From: Pseudomonas sp. LB-090624 | Lineage (GTDB): Bacteria > Pseudomonadota > Gammaproteobacteria > Pseudomonadales > Pseudomonadaceae | DNA length: 64,000 nucleotides | Reading direction: 5' to 3' | Assembly: GCF_003205205.1 (NCBI RefSeq) | Contig: NZ_QJRL01000003.1 | Location: 124,001-188,000 of the forward strand | Shown: one piece after another, positions 51,084-59,979 of the stretch | Layout: each line of letters opens with the position of its first letter | Numbering within the stretch: the stretch's first letter is position 1 | Translations under genes and position numbers: made by a program | The notes under the pieces: generated by a model | Told to the model about the DNA's origin: nothing | What the model saw: only the letters and a program-made list of their open reading frames with translations | The model's database searches: none

Positions 51084-51251
51084 TTAGCCGATGGAGATCA
51101 TTTCAAAGTCGCTTTTGCCGACGCCGCAGTCGGGGCACAGCCAGTCGGCTGGCACATCTTCCCAACGGGTGCCGGGGGCGATGCCGTCGTCGGGCCAGCC
51201 TTCGGCTTCGTCGTAGATCAGGCCACAGACAATACATTGCCACTTTTTCAT
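51084..51251 (-). CDS. rubA: Rubredoxin
   Basis: The 55-residue protein starts [20 protein letters not shown] and has the two CxxCG iron ligands, CIVCG (residues 6-10) and CPDCG. It holds a single Fe(SCys)4 centre and carries electrons from the reductase encoded directly downstream. The partner acceptor is not in the window. Confidence 0.96.
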   Translation of the reverse strand: MKKWQCIVCGLIYDEAEGWPDDGIAPGTRWEDVPADWLCPDCGVGKSDFEMISIG

Positions 51252-51374
51252 CGGGTCTTTTTCCTCGGTTGGGGGCTGAAGCTTGGCTTTGTAGCGGCCC
51301 TGTCCCTAGTATGCAAGCAGTCGGGGCAATCATGCTAAGCTCGCCGCCTCTCTGGTTGTAACAAGCAGACTGAC

Positions 51375-51932
51375 GTGTCGTACGAATCCCCGCAAGCAGC
51401 CGCTGTCGCGTGGCTGCCGTATTCGCAGCTGGCGACCGACATCGACCAGCCCACCCTTGACTGGCTGTTCGACGAAGGCTCGCTGACCCGCCGCCTGACT
51501 CGCCTGTCCCTTGACCACTTCTCGGTCACCCCGTTGTTCGAGGGCTGGCAGCCGTTGCGCGATGACGAGTGCCAAGCGCTGGGTATCGTTGCCGGCGCCG
51601 AAGGCTGGGTGCGTGAGGTGTACCTTCGCGGCCACGGCCAGCCTTGGGTGTTCGCCCGCAGCGTGGCCAGCCGCAGGGCGCTGGAGCGCGGCGGGCTGGA
51701 CCTCGAAACCCTCGGCAGCCGCTCGCTGGGCGAGTTGTTGTTCTGCGACCAGGCATTCATCCGCCACCCGCTCGAAGTGTGCAGTTATCCACAGGCCTGG
51801 CTGCCGCCTGAAGCTGCGCATCCAGCACTGTGGGGCCGTCGCTCGCGCTTCGAGCGTGACGGCCTGGACCTGTTGGTGGCTGAAGTGTTCCTGCCGGCAT
51901 TGTGGCAAGCGGCCAAAGAGGATAACCGCTGA
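51375..51932 (+). CDS. ubiC: Chorismate pyruvate-lyase
   Basis: The 185-residue enzyme removes pyruvate from chorismate to make 4-hydroxybenzoate, the first ubiquinone-specific step. Markers are [40 protein letters not shown] with the substrate-binding Arg, and the [11 protein letters not shown] block with the conserved Glu. The start is GTG. The stop overlaps the ubiA start by one base (TGATG), so translation is coupled. Confidence 0.94.
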   Translation: MSYESPQAAAVAWLPYSQLATDIDQPTLDWLFDEGSLTRRLTRLSLDHFSVTPLFEGWQPLRDDECQALGIVAGAEGWVREVYLRGHGQPWVFARSVASRRALERGGLDLETLGSRSLGELLFCDQAFIRHPLEVCSYPQAWLPPEAAHPALWGRRSRFERDGLDLLVAEVFLPALWQAAKEDNR

Positions 51933-52822
51933 TGTACCTGCACCTGCTCAAGTCGCTCAACCGCCTGCACCCGCGGGCCTGGGACTTTGTTCAGCTAAGC
52001 CGCATGGACCGCCCGATTGGCATCTACCTGCTGCTGTGGCCCACCCTGTCGGCGGTGTGGATTGCCGGCAACGGCTCCCCCACCTTGGCCAACGTGCTGA
52101 TTTTCGGCCTAGGCGTGGTACTGATGCGCGCAGCCGGCTGCTGTATCAATGACTTTGCCGACCGCAAGGTGGACGGCCACGTCAAGCGCACCGCCGACCG
52201 CCCCCTGGCCAGTGGCCGGGTGCGGCCACGCGAGGCGCTGGCGCTGTTCGCGATCCTGGTCGGGGTGAGCTTCCTGCTGGTGCTGTGCACCAACAGCCGC
52301 ACTGTGTGGCTGTCGTTCGGCGCGGTGGCCCTGGCGTTCTGCTACCCGTTCATGAAGCGCTACACCTATTACCCGCAGGTGGTGCTTGGGGCGGCGTATT
52401 CCTGGGGCATCCCCATGGCCTTCACGGCTGCCGGCGGCGAGCTGCCGGCCAGTGCGTGGCTGCTGTACATCGCCAACCTGCTGTGGACAGTGGGCTACGA
52501 CACCTACTACGCCATGGTCGACCGGGATGACGACCTGAAGATTGGTGTGAAATCGACCGCCATTCTGTTCGGCGATGCCGACCGCACCATCATCCTGACC
52601 TTGCAGTTGCTGTCGCTGGGCTGCCTGTTGCTGGCGGGTAGCCGCTTCGACCTCGGGGGCTGGTTCCACCTGGGGTTGCTGGGTGCGGTGGTGTGTTTTG
52701 CCTGGGAATACTGGTCGACGCGCAAGCTGGATAGAGAGTCGTGCTTCAAGGCGTTTCTGCACAACCACTGGGCCGGGATGCTGGTGTTCATCGGGGTGGT
52801 GCTGGACTACGCGTTGCGCTGA
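51932..52822 (+). CDS. ubiA: 4-Hydroxybenzoate octaprenyltransferase
   Basis: The 296-residue inner-membrane enzyme attaches the polyprenyl tail to 4-hydroxybenzoate. It has about eight or nine hydrophobic segments and the two Asp-rich motifs [10 protein letters not shown] (about 73-82) and DRDDDLKIG (about 196-204), which bind prenyl diphosphate through Mg2+. It is translationally coupled to ubiC, its substrate supplier. Confidence 0.96.
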   Translation: MYLHLLKSLNRLHPRAWDFVQLSRMDRPIGIYLLLWPTLSAVWIAGNGSPTLANVLIFGLGVVLMRAAGCCINDFADRKVDGHVKRTADRPLASGRVRPREALALFAILVGVSFLLVLCTNSRTVWLSFGAVALAFCYPFMKRYTYYPQVVLGAAYSWGIPMAFTAAGGELPASAWLLYIANLLWTVGYDTYYAMVDRDDDLKIGVKSTAILFGDADRTIILTLQLLSLGCLLLAGSRFDLGGWFHLGLLGAVVCFAWEYWSTRKLDRESCFKAFLHNHWAGMLVFIGVVLDYALR

Positions 52823-52830
52823 CAGATCAA

Positions 52831-52864
52831 CCTTGTGGAAGCGGCTTCACCCGCTCCCACAAGG
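52831..52864. repeat. REP-like palindrome
   Basis: CCTTGTGG and CCACAAGG close an imperfect hairpin with inner arms AGCGG and CCGCT. It lies between the converging ubiA and secreted-repeat genes. Confidence 0.7.
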
Positions 52865-52878
52865 TTACGCGGGGATGT

Positions 52879-53247
52879 TCAAGGCTTGGCGACGTGCCAG
52901 ACGTCCTTCATGCCGTCACCGGTCATGTCGCCGGCTTTCTTGTCCTTGATGAAGGTGTACAGCGGCTTGCCGTCGTAGGCCCACTGCATCGAGCCGTCGT
53001 CGCGTTCGATCTGTGTCCACTTACCCTCGGCCTTTTCGCCAGCCGTCACCTTCAATGGCGGCCAGTTGGTAGCGCAATCGCCATTGCACATCGACTTGCC
53101 GCCCGCATCCTTGTCAAAGGTGTACAGCGTCATGCCGGCAGAATCGACCCACATGCCGTCCTTCTCCATTGCATGGTGGGCCGAGGCCACCCCCGGGAGC
53201 GCCAGCGCAGTGAAAAGGGCCATCCAGCTCAGCGTATGTCGTGTCAT
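52879..53247 (-). CDS. Secreted repeat (PF03640-type, COG4315) protein
   Basis: The 122-residue protein has a signal peptide (SWMALFTALALPGVASA) and two copies of the secreted-repeat motif: GMTLYTFDKDAGGKSMCNGDCATNWPPL and GKPLYTFIKDKKAGDMTGDGMKDVWHV. The first copy has the CxxxC pair. Function is unknown. Two starts are possible: MTRHTLSW, preferred because GGTGA lies five bases upstream, or an ATG four codons earlier. Confidence 0.78.
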   Translation of the reverse strand: MTRHTLSWMALFTALALPGVASAHHAMEKDGMWVDSAGMTLYTFDKDAGGKSMCNGDCATNWPPLKVTAGEKAEGKWTQIERDDGSMQWAYDGKPLYTFIKDKKAGDMTGDGMKDVWHVAKP

Positions 53248-53349
53248 TGGATTCACCATTGTTTCGGGGGGAAATAAGTTCGAGTTGCCACAACTGCGGC
53301 CTTCTGAAGCCTAGTCCAGTCACGGAATGTCGCCAGAACGGCCAACACC

Positions 53350-53381
53350 CTGTCACACAGCTGCAATAATTCCGTTATCTA
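53350..53381 (+). promoter_or_regulatory. phoB: Pho box and -10 of phoB
   Basis: CTGTCAC-ACAG-CTGCAAT (53350-53367) matches the PhoB box CTGTCAT-N4-CTGTCAT at 11 of 14 positions with correct spacing. A TATCTA -10 lies at 53376-53381. This places phoB under its own phosphate-starvation control. Confidence 0.75.
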
Positions 53382-53420
53382 ATGCGGGCCAAGACACCGA
53401 ATCCAGGAGAGGTTTTGAGC

Positions 53421-54110
53421 ATGGTTGGCAGGAACATTCTGATCGTCGACGACGAAGCGCCTATTCGCGAGATGATCGCCGTTGCCCTGGAAATGGCCGG
53501 CTATGACTGCCTGGAAGCGGAAAACTCCCAACAGGCCCACGCGATCATCGTCGACCGCAAGCCGGACCTGATCCTGCTCGACTGGATGCTGCCGGGCACC
53601 TCGGGCATCGAGCTGGCCCGCCGTCTCAAGCGCGACGAGCTGACGGGCGACATCCCTATCATCATGCTCACTGCCAAAGGTGAGGAAGACAACAAGATCC
53701 AGGGCCTGGAAGTGGGCGCCGACGATTACATCACTAAGCCGTTCTCACCGCGCGAGCTGGTCGCACGCCTGAAAGCCGTGCTGCGCCGCACCGGCCCGAG
53801 CGACAGCGAAGCACCGATCGAAGTCGGCGGCCTGCTGCTCGACCCAATCAGCCATCGCGTGACCATCGACGGCAAGCCGGCCGAGATGGGACCCACCGAA
53901 TATCGCCTGCTGCAGTTCTTCATGACCCACCAAGAGCGTGCCTACACCCGTGGCCAGCTGCTCGATCAGGTGTGGGGCGGGAACGTGTATGTCGAGGAAC
54001 GCACGGTCGACGTGCACATCCGACGCCTGCGCAAGGCGTTGGGTGAAGCCTACGAAAATCTGGTACAAACCGTCCGGGGCACTGGCTACCGCTTCTCGAC
54101 CAAGAGCTGA
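53421..54110 (+). CDS. phoB: Phosphate regulon response regulator PhoB
   Basis: The 229-residue OmpR-family regulator has a receiver domain with D10-D11, phosphoacceptor D54 in [13 protein letters not shown] and K106 in [10 protein letters not shown], and a winged-helix domain (about 130-228) with [27 protein letters not shown] and [14 protein letters not shown]. It activates phosphate-scavenging genes after phosphorylation by PhoR. The start [12 protein letters not shown] gives the standard length; AGGAG lies 11 bases upstream. Confidence 0.97.
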   Translation: MVGRNILIVDDEAPIREMIAVALEMAGYDCLEAENSQQAHAIIVDRKPDLILLDWMLPGTSGIELARRLKRDELTGDIPIIMLTAKGEEDNKIQGLEVGADDYITKPFSPRELVARLKAVLRRTGPSDSEAPIEVGGLLLDPISHRVTIDGKPAEMGPTEYRLLQFFMTHQERAYTRGQLLDQVWGGNVYVEERTVDVHIRRLRKALGEAYENLVQTVRGTGYRFSTKS

Positions 54111-54158
54111 TCCGGCTCAAGAGCGCCAAGCTGCACGTCGTTGTACAAGGACCGTCAA

Positions 54159-55466
54159 TTGAACCAGAACTGGCATGCGACCCTGATTCGCCACCTGCTG
54201 CTGCTGATTACCGTCTGCCTGATTGGCGGGCTGGTCAGCGGCTACTATGGCTGGAGCCTGGCCATCGGCCTGGCGCTCTACCTGGGCTGGACCCTCAAGC
54301 AACTGCTGCGCCTGCATGACTGGCTGCGCAACCACCAGCCCGACGAGGCACCGCCCGACGGCTACGGCCTGTGGGGCGAGGTTTTCGACAGCATCTACCA
54401 CCTGCAACGCCGTGACCAGCGCGTGCGCGGCCGCCTGCAGGCAGTGATCGATCGGGTGCAGGAGTCCACCGCCGCGCTGCGTGACGCAGTAATCATGCTC
54501 GACAGCGACGGCAACCTGGAATGGTGGAACCGCGCCGCCGAAACCCTGCTGGGCTTCAAGACCCCGCAGGACGGCGGCCAGCAGGTGACCAACCTGGTGC
54601 GCCACCCGCGCTTCAAGGAATACTTCGAGGCAGAGAACTACCTCGAACCGCTGGAAATCCCTTCGCCGATCAACGACCGCATGCGGGTGCAGCTGCACAT
54701 CACCCGGTACGGCAACAACGAGCACCTGATGCTGGTGCGCGATGTCACCCGCATCCACCAGCTGGAACAGATGCGCAAGGACTTCGTCGCCAACGTGTCG
54801 CACGAGCTGCGCACGCCGCTGACGGTGATCACCGGCTACCTGGAAACCCTGCTCGACAACGTCGAAGACGTCAACCCGCGCTGGGGCCGCGCCCTGCAGC
54901 AGATGAGCCAGCAAGGCTCGCGCATGCAAACGCTGCTCAACGACCTGTTGCTGCTGGCCAAGCTTGAGGCCACCGATTACCCGTCGGACAACCAGCCGGT
55001 GGCGGTCGACACCCTGCTCGCCTCGATAAAGAATGACGCCCAGGCCCTGTCTGGGCCGCGCAACCAGCGCATCACCCTGGAGGCCGCCCCCGGCATAAAA
55101 CTCAAGGGCAGCGAGTCGGAGCTGCGCAGCGCCTTTTCCAACCTGGTGTTCAACGCAGTCAAGTACACCCAGGACGAAGGCAATATCCGTATCCGCTGGT
55201 GGGCCGATGCCCAGGGCGCGCACCTGTCGGTACAGGATTCGGGGGTTGGCATCGATGCCAAGCACCTGCCTCGCCTGACCGAGCGCTTCTACCGGGTGGA
55301 TTCCAGCCGTGCTTCGAATACCGGCGGGACCGGGCTGGGGTTGGCGATCGTGAAGCATGTGCTGATGCGCCACCGTGGCAAGCTGGAAATCAGCAGTGTT
55401 CCAGGGCATGGCAGCACCTTCACCTGTCACTTTTCGCCAGCACAATTGGCCAACGGCAAGGCTTGA
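54159..55466 (+). CDS. phoR: Phosphate regulon sensor kinase PhoR
   Basis: The 435-residue kinase has one or two membrane helices (about 8-46), a linker, a PAS domain (about 98-200) and a HisKA domain with the phospho-His H215 in ANVSHELRTPLTV. An HATPase domain follows (about 310-430; FSNLVFNAVKYT, DSGVGI, GGTGLGLAIVKHV). It works with PhoB and is inhibited through the Pst-PhoU complex encoded further on. The start is TTG at 54159, with AGGA seven bases upstream; an earlier TTG at 54141 lacks a ribosome site. Confidence 0.95.
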   Translation: MNQNWHATLIRHLLLLITVCLIGGLVSGYYGWSLAIGLALYLGWTLKQLLRLHDWLRNHQPDEAPPDGYGLWGEVFDSIYHLQRRDQRVRGRLQAVIDRVQESTAALRDAVIMLDSDGNLEWWNRAAETLLGFKTPQDGGQQVTNLVRHPRFKEYFEAENYLEPLEIPSPINDRMRVQLHITRYGNNEHLMLVRDVTRIHQLEQMRKDFVANVSHELRTPLTVITGYLETLLDNVEDVNPRWGRALQQMSQQGSRMQTLLNDLLLLAKLEATDYPSDNQPVAVDTLLASIKNDAQALSGPRNQRITLEAAPGIKLKGSESELRSAFSNLVFNAVKYTQDEGNIRIRWWADAQGAHLSVQDSGVGIDAKHLPRLTERFYRVDSSRASNTGGTGLGLAIVKHVLMRHRGKLEISSVPGHGSTFTCHFSPAQLANGKA

Positions 55467-55574
55467 GAGGGGCGCTGCCGCGCAGCCCTTCGCGGGCCCG
55501 CCCACTCTCACAGAGGCCGCAACAAAGCCATCACCCTTTGCTTTTGCGGCCCCAGCCGCTACATTGAACCCCCT

Positions 55575-55601
55575 GTGCCAGCTTGAGCTGGCACTTTTTT
55601 T
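55575..55601 (+). terminator. Rho-independent terminator after phoR
   Basis: GTGCCAGC, TTGA and GCTGGCAC followed by seven T. It lies 109 bases past the phoR stop and 39 before the next gene. Confidence 0.95.
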
Positions 55602-55639
55602 CTCCCTATATCAAAGACGGACCCCGTAAAAACTCCATC

Positions 55640-56980
55640 ATGGACCCTTCCCCTGGTATCAGCCTCACCTCGTTATTCGCCGATTTCGGCATGATCATCT
55701 TTGCCTTCCTGCTGGTGCTGCTCAACGGTTTCTTCGTTGCCGCCGAGTTCGCCATGGTCAAGCTGCGCGCCACGCGTGTAGAGGCCATCGCCGAGCAGCA
55801 TGGCTGGCGCGGCAACATCCTGCGCAAGGTACACAACCAGCTGGACGCCTACCTCTCAGCTTGCCAGCTCGGTATCACCCTCGCCTCGCTGGGCCTGGGC
55901 TGGGTCGGTGAACCGGCGTTCGCCCACCTGCTCGAGCCGCTACTGGCGTACTTCGGTGTCGACTCGCCCGAGCTGATCAAAGGCGTCTCGTTCTTCGTCG
56001 CCTTCTTCGTCATTTCGTACCTGCACATCGTGGTCGGCGAGCTGGCGCCCAAGTCCTGGGCCATTCGCAAGCCAGAGCTGCTGTCGCTGTGGACCGCTGT
56101 GCCGCTCTACCTGTTCTACTGGGCAATGTACCCGGCCATCTACCTGCTCAACGCCAGCGCCAACACCATCCTGCGCATTGCCGGCCAGGGCGAGCCTGGC
56201 CCGCATCACGAGCACCACTACAGCCGCGAAGAACTGAAGCTGATCCTGCACTCCAGCCGTGGCCAGGACCCAAGCGACCAAGGTATGCGTGTGTTGGCTT
56301 CGGCGGTGGAAATGGGCGAGCTGGAAGTGGTCGACTGGGCCAACTCGCGCGAGGACATGGTCACTATCGATGCCCAAGCGCCGCTGAAGCAGATCCTGGC
56401 CTTGGTGCGCCGCCACAAGTTCAGCCGCTACCCGGTGTACGATGCCGAACGCGAGGAATTCACCGGCCTGCTGCACATCAAGGACCTGCTGCTGGAACTG
56501 GCAGAACTCGAGCACTTGCCCGAAACCATCGACCTGGATGACCTCGCCCGGCCACTGGAGCGTGTATCGCGGCACATGCCGCTGGCCCAGCTGCTGGAGC
56601 AGTTCCGCAAGGGCGGCGCGCACTTCGTGCTGGTGGAGGAAGCTGACGGCAAGGTGATCGGCTACCTGACCATGGAAGACGTGCTGGAAGTGCTGGTGGG
56701 CGACATTCAGGACGAGCACCGCAAGACCGAACGCGGCATCCTCGCCTACCAGCCGGGCAAGCTGCTGGTGCGCGGCGACACGCCATTGTTCAAGGTCGAG
56801 CGCCTGCTGGGGGTCGACCTGGACCACATCGAAGCGGAAACTCTGGCGGGGCTGGTCTACGAGACCCTCAAGCGCGTGCCTGAGGAAGAGGAAGTGCTGG
56901 AGGTCGAAGGGCTGCGCATCATCATCAAGAAGATGAAGGGGCCGAAGATCGTGCTGGCCAAGGTACTCAAGCTGGATTGA
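55640..56980 (+). CDS. CorC/HlyC-family membrane protein with CBS domains
   Basis: The 446-residue protein has a DUF21/CNNM membrane domain (about 1-195: VLLNGFFVAAEFAMVKLRATR, SACQLGITLASLGLGWVGEP, HIVVGELAPKSWAI), a CBS pair (about 215-345), and a C-terminal CorC_HlyC domain (about 360-440, RGDTPLFKVERLLGVDL). The family is linked to Mg2+ or Co2+ efflux and was once called haemolysin. An in-frame TTG start further upstream would lie in the phoR terminator hairpin, which supports the ATG chosen. Confidence 0.88.
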   Translation: MDPSPGISLTSLFADFGMIIFAFLLVLLNGFFVAAEFAMVKLRATRVEAIAEQHGWRGNILRKVHNQLDAYLSACQLGITLASLGLGWVGEPAFAHLLEPLLAYFGVDSPELIKGVSFFVAFFVISYLHIVVGELAPKSWAIRKPELLSLWTAVPLYLFYWAMYPAIYLLNASANTILRIAGQGEPGPHHEHHYSREELKLILHSSRGQDPSDQGMRVLASAVEMGELEVVDWANSREDMVTIDAQAPLKQILALVRRHKFSRYPVYDAEREEFTGLLHIKDLLLELAELEHLPETIDLDDLARPLERVSRHMPLAQLLEQFRKGGAHFVLVEEADGKVIGYLTMEDVLEVLVGDIQDEHRKTERGILAYQPGKLLVRGDTPLFKVERLLGVDLDHIEAETLAGLVYETLKRVPEEEEVLEVEGLRIIIKKMKGPKIVLAKVLKLD

Positions 56981-56986
56981 CGGTCA

Positions 56987-57005
56987 GGGGCTGCTATGCA
57001 GCCCC
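56987..57005. terminator. Hairpin between converging genes
   Basis: GGGGCTGC, TAT and GCAGCCCC form a perfect eight-base stem between the CorC-like gene and the M23 peptidase. Neither side has a real T-run, so termination is uncertain. Confidence 0.4.
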
Positions 57006-57011
57006 AAAACC

Positions 57012-57915
57012 TCAAGGGTTGCCCGCAGTAAAGTCCGGCAAGCCGCTGATCGGCCTGTCGAACCGGTAAGGTATCGACTCCAGCGCCAACCCCACGTTGC
57101 GCTGCACCACGAAATGCAAGTGCGGACCGGTGCTGTTGCCGGTATTGCCCGATTTGGCCAGCGTCTGCCCCTGCCGCACCCGCTGCCCCTCCGTCACCAA
57201 CACTGATCCACGCATCAGGTGCAGGTACACGCCCATGGTGCCGTCCGCGTGCAGGATTCGCACAAAGTTGCCCGACGGATTGGGCTCACGCCCGCTCTGG
57301 CTATTTTGCGTCTTCACCACCACGCCTTCCCGCGCCGCGATAATCGGCGTGCCTTCAGGCATTGCAATATCCATGGCATAGCGCCCTTTGGGCCCAAAAT
57401 GGCTGACACGGCCATTAGGGCCCTGGGTGACACGGAATGGCCCGCCCACCCACGGAAACGCATAGCGGAAGCCCTGGGGCCGCCTGCCGGGGTCACCCAT
57501 GGCCTGCAGCAGGGTCGAACGGTAGTTCAGCAGCAGCCCGGGCCGGCCCCTGAGCACACTGAGCAGCTGCGTGGTGCGTGGTGCGTGGCGGCAGCAGCCT
57601 ACGCACGATCCGTGGGGCATCGCCGCCCTGGGCATTCACCAGGTTGTCCAGGCGCAACTCGACCTCCACCGGCACATGCAGCTCATTACGGGCCGAGAAG
57701 CTGACACCACCTTGAAAGGTTTTCGCGTTCAGCAGCACCTGGCCCTCCAGCGTCTCCCCCATGGGCTCGAGCAGGACCAATGGCTTGGCGCCCGGGCCGG
57801 GCCGGTCGGAATAGGAGATCACCCCGGATTCGTCGGTGATCTTGTAAAGCGTCACACCCAGGCTGGACGCCGAGGCCATGAGCAATGCACAGAACAGCAG
57901 CAGGCGCGCGGGCAT
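57012..57915 (-). pseudogene. M23 family metallopeptidase, frameshifted by a 7-bp tandem duplication
   Basis: The 5' part (57915 down to about 57585) encodes a signal peptide (MPARLLLFCALLMASASSLG), a DUF4124 domain (LYKITDESGVISYSDRPGPG) and a linker ending RRLLPPRTT. The 3' part, in another frame, continues TTQLLSVLRGRPGLLLNYRS into an intact LytM/M23 domain with the zinc and catalytic motifs HFGPKGRYAMD, YLHLM and GPHLHF. The junction holds two tandem copies of GTGGTGC (57571-57577 and 57578-57584, plus strand). Removing one copy joins the halves into one 298-residue protein. As read, translation stops after 140 residues without the catalytic domain. A read error is possible. Confidence 0.82.
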
Positions 57916-58055
57916 GATAGTGGCTTTTTGACAGTTATGATCTGTCGAAGCCTAGCAGCGGGTTTTGTGGCAGGTATTGCAGTTGGTCGGATGGCAGCGG
58001 CGCGGGCTTCCGACCCACTGCAATAGCGGCCACAAAACGCGGCGTGAAGCTGGGG

Positions 58056-58952
58056 TCAGGCGCCGGGGGTGAAATGCTTCTGCGCAGTGCCACGGGCAAT
58101 CAGCCGCGACAGGTAGTCGAGCTTTTGCGCATCCTGGTCGACGAATTTGAACGTCAGCTGCAGCCAGTCGCTGTCCGGCTTGGGCTCCAGCGCTGCAACG
58201 GCATGCAGGTAACCGTTCAGGCGGGCAACCTCAGCGTTTTCCCCTTGCTCCAGGTCCAGTACTGCGCCTTCCAGCACCTGTGGCAGCACTTCACCACGAC
58301 GCACCACCAGCAGCGCCTCCTTCAAGCTCAGCGCCTTGATCACGCATGGCTGGGTGCCACTTGCCAGGCGCAACTGGCCTTGGCCACGGCCGCTCGGCGC
58401 CGCGGCAGCAGGTGCCGGCGCACTGACGGGTGGCCTGGCAGGCGCCGCCGCTGGTGCAGGCGCTGCAACCTTGACCGCTTGCGGTTTGCCGGCAGTCAGT
58501 GCATTCAGCGAATCGTTGGCGAACGCCGGGTTGGCCCGCGCCGGACCGATGGCCATCAGGCTGTCGAGCTTGCCAATCTTGCTCAAGGCCTTTTTCACCT
58601 TGGTCAGCAACTGCTCGTTGGTGAACGGCTTGCCGACAAAGTCGGAAACACCCGCCTGAATCGCCTGGATGACGTTTTCCTTGTCGCCACGGCTGGTCAC
58701 CATGATGAACTGCAGGTTCTTCAGCTCAGGCTGCTGGCGGCACCAAGTGAGCAATTCCAGGCCGGACATCTCCGGCATTTCCCAATCGCACAGGACCAGG
58801 TCAAACGCTTCCTTGCCGAGCAGGGCCATGGCCTTGCGGCCGTTGACCGCATCGTCGATCGCCATGCCCGGGAAGGCATTGCGCAGGCACTTGCGGACCA
58901 GGTCACGGATAAACGGGGCGTCATCCACGACCAGCACATTCACTTTACTCAT
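58056..58952 (-). CDS. Response regulator with PilZ-like C-terminal domain
   Basis: The 298-residue protein has a CheY-like receiver (about 1-125; D10, D11, phosphoacceptor D56 in VLCDWEMPEMSG, K near GKPFTNEQ), an Ala/Pro-rich linker (about 160-195), and a C-terminal beta-rich domain (about 200-290, LSLKEALLVVRRGEVLPQVLEGAVLDLEQ) that resembles PilZ without clear RxxxR or DxSxxG motifs. It probably takes part in motility or surface signalling, but its kinase is not adjacent. AAGGAG lies five bases before the ATG. Confidence 0.82.
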   Translation of the reverse strand: MSKVNVLVVDDAPFIRDLVRKCLRNAFPGMAIDDAVNGRKAMALLGKEAFDLVLCDWEMPEMSGLELLTWCRQQPELKNLQFIMVTSRGDKENVIQAIQAGVSDFVGKPFTNEQLLTKVKKALSKIGKLDSLMAIGPARANPAFANDSLNALTAGKPQAVKVAAPAPAAAPARPPVSAPAPAAAAPSGRGQGQLRLASGTQPCVIKALSLKEALLVVRRGEVLPQVLEGAVLDLEQGENAEVARLNGYLHAVAALEPKPDSDWLQLTFKFVDQDAQKLDYLSRLIARGTAQKHFTPGA

Positions 58953-59066
58953 CGATACTCCTTCTGAACCCGACTAGCCTACTGCCAAATACTGGCTATT
59001 TGCTACAACCTGGTCACGCCGGGACTTCATCACACTGTTCGCGGGTGCCTGCCGGCTCTCGACCGC

Positions 59067-59094
59067 AAACGAAAACGCCCGGCCAAGGCCGGGC
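59067..59094 (-). terminator. phoU: Terminator after phoU
   Basis: On the minus strand GCCCGGC, CTTG, GCCGGGC, then GTTTTCGTTT. It lies 21 bases past the phoU stop and closes the pst-phoU operon. Confidence 0.9.
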
Positions 59095-59114
59095 GTCGAT
59101 GCTCGGGAGCAACC

Positions 59115-59885
59115 TTACTTATCGTCAGATTCACCGGAAACATTAGCCTTTTCGCCGTCGGCGATCGCAGTGCCCTGCACTTCGGCAGTCATCCGCTTGA
59201 GCCCCATGTGGCGCACGTCGGTGCCGCGCACCAGATAGATCACCAACTCGGAGATATTGCGCGCATGGTCGCCAATCCGCTCCAGCGAGCGCAGCACCCA
59301 GATCACACTGAGCACCCGTGAGATCGAGCGCGGGTCTTCCATCATGTAGGTCACCAGCTCGCGCAGCGCGGTCTTGTACTCGCGGTCGATGGTCTTGTCG
59401 TACTGAGCCACCGACAATGCCAGGTCGGCGTCGAAGCGGGCAAAGGCGTCCAGCGCATCACGGACCATGTTGCGCACCTGGTCGCCAATGTGGCGGACTT
59501 CGACGTAGCCGCGCGGCGACTCGCCTTCTTCGCACAACTGGATGGCGCGACGGGCGATCTTGGTCGATTCGTCACCGATGCGCTCAAGGTCGATCACCGA
59601 CTTGGAAATGCTGATGATCAGGCGCAAGTCAGAGGCCGCCGGCTGGCGACGGGCGAGGATGCGCAGGCACTCTTCGTCGATGTTGCGCTCCATCTGGTTG
59701 ATCTGCTCGTCAACCTCGCGCACCTGCTGGGCCAAGCCCGAATCAGCTTCGATCAGCGCGGTAACCGCGTCGTTGACCTGTTTTTCCACCAGCCCGCCCA
59801 TGGCCAGCAGGTGGCTGCGCACTTCTTCCAGCTCGGCGTTGAACTGCTGTGAAATATGATGGGTAAGGCTTTCTTTGTTGATCAT
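59115..59885 (-). CDS. phoU: Phosphate transport regulator PhoU
   Basis: The 256-residue protein is two repeated three-helix bundles, with the metal-cluster motifs EADSGLAQQVREVDEQINQME and the matching second copy near DADLALSVAQYDKTIDREY. SKSVIDLERIGDESTKIA and RSLERIGDHARNISELVIYL are the paired signatures. It links the Pst transporter to PhoR and keeps the kinase off when phosphate is plentiful. GGAG lies seven bases before the ATG. Confidence 0.96.
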   Translation of the reverse strand: MINKESLTHHISQQFNAELEEVRSHLLAMGGLVEKQVNDAVTALIEADSGLAQQVREVDEQINQMERNIDEECLRILARRQPAASDLRLIISISKSVIDLERIGDESTKIARRAIQLCEEGESPRGYVEVRHIGDQVRNMVRDALDAFARFDADLALSVAQYDKTIDREYKTALRELVTYMMEDPRSISRVLSVIWVLRSLERIGDHARNISELVIYLVRGTDVRHMGLKRMTAEVQGTAIADGEKANVSGESDDK

Positions 59886-59979
59886 CGTTTCGCTCCGCGA
59901 ACAAGCTGCAAGCTTCAAATAATTCGTCTTGTACCCTGTGGGTGCGGGCATGCCCCCACCCACCGGGGCCGCAGGGCTG

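Noticed and set aside
55583..55639. An upstream start (TTG at 55583) for the CorC-like gene
   Set aside because: The start would fall in the loop of the phoR terminator, so it would not be in the downstream transcript; the extra residues do not resemble the family.
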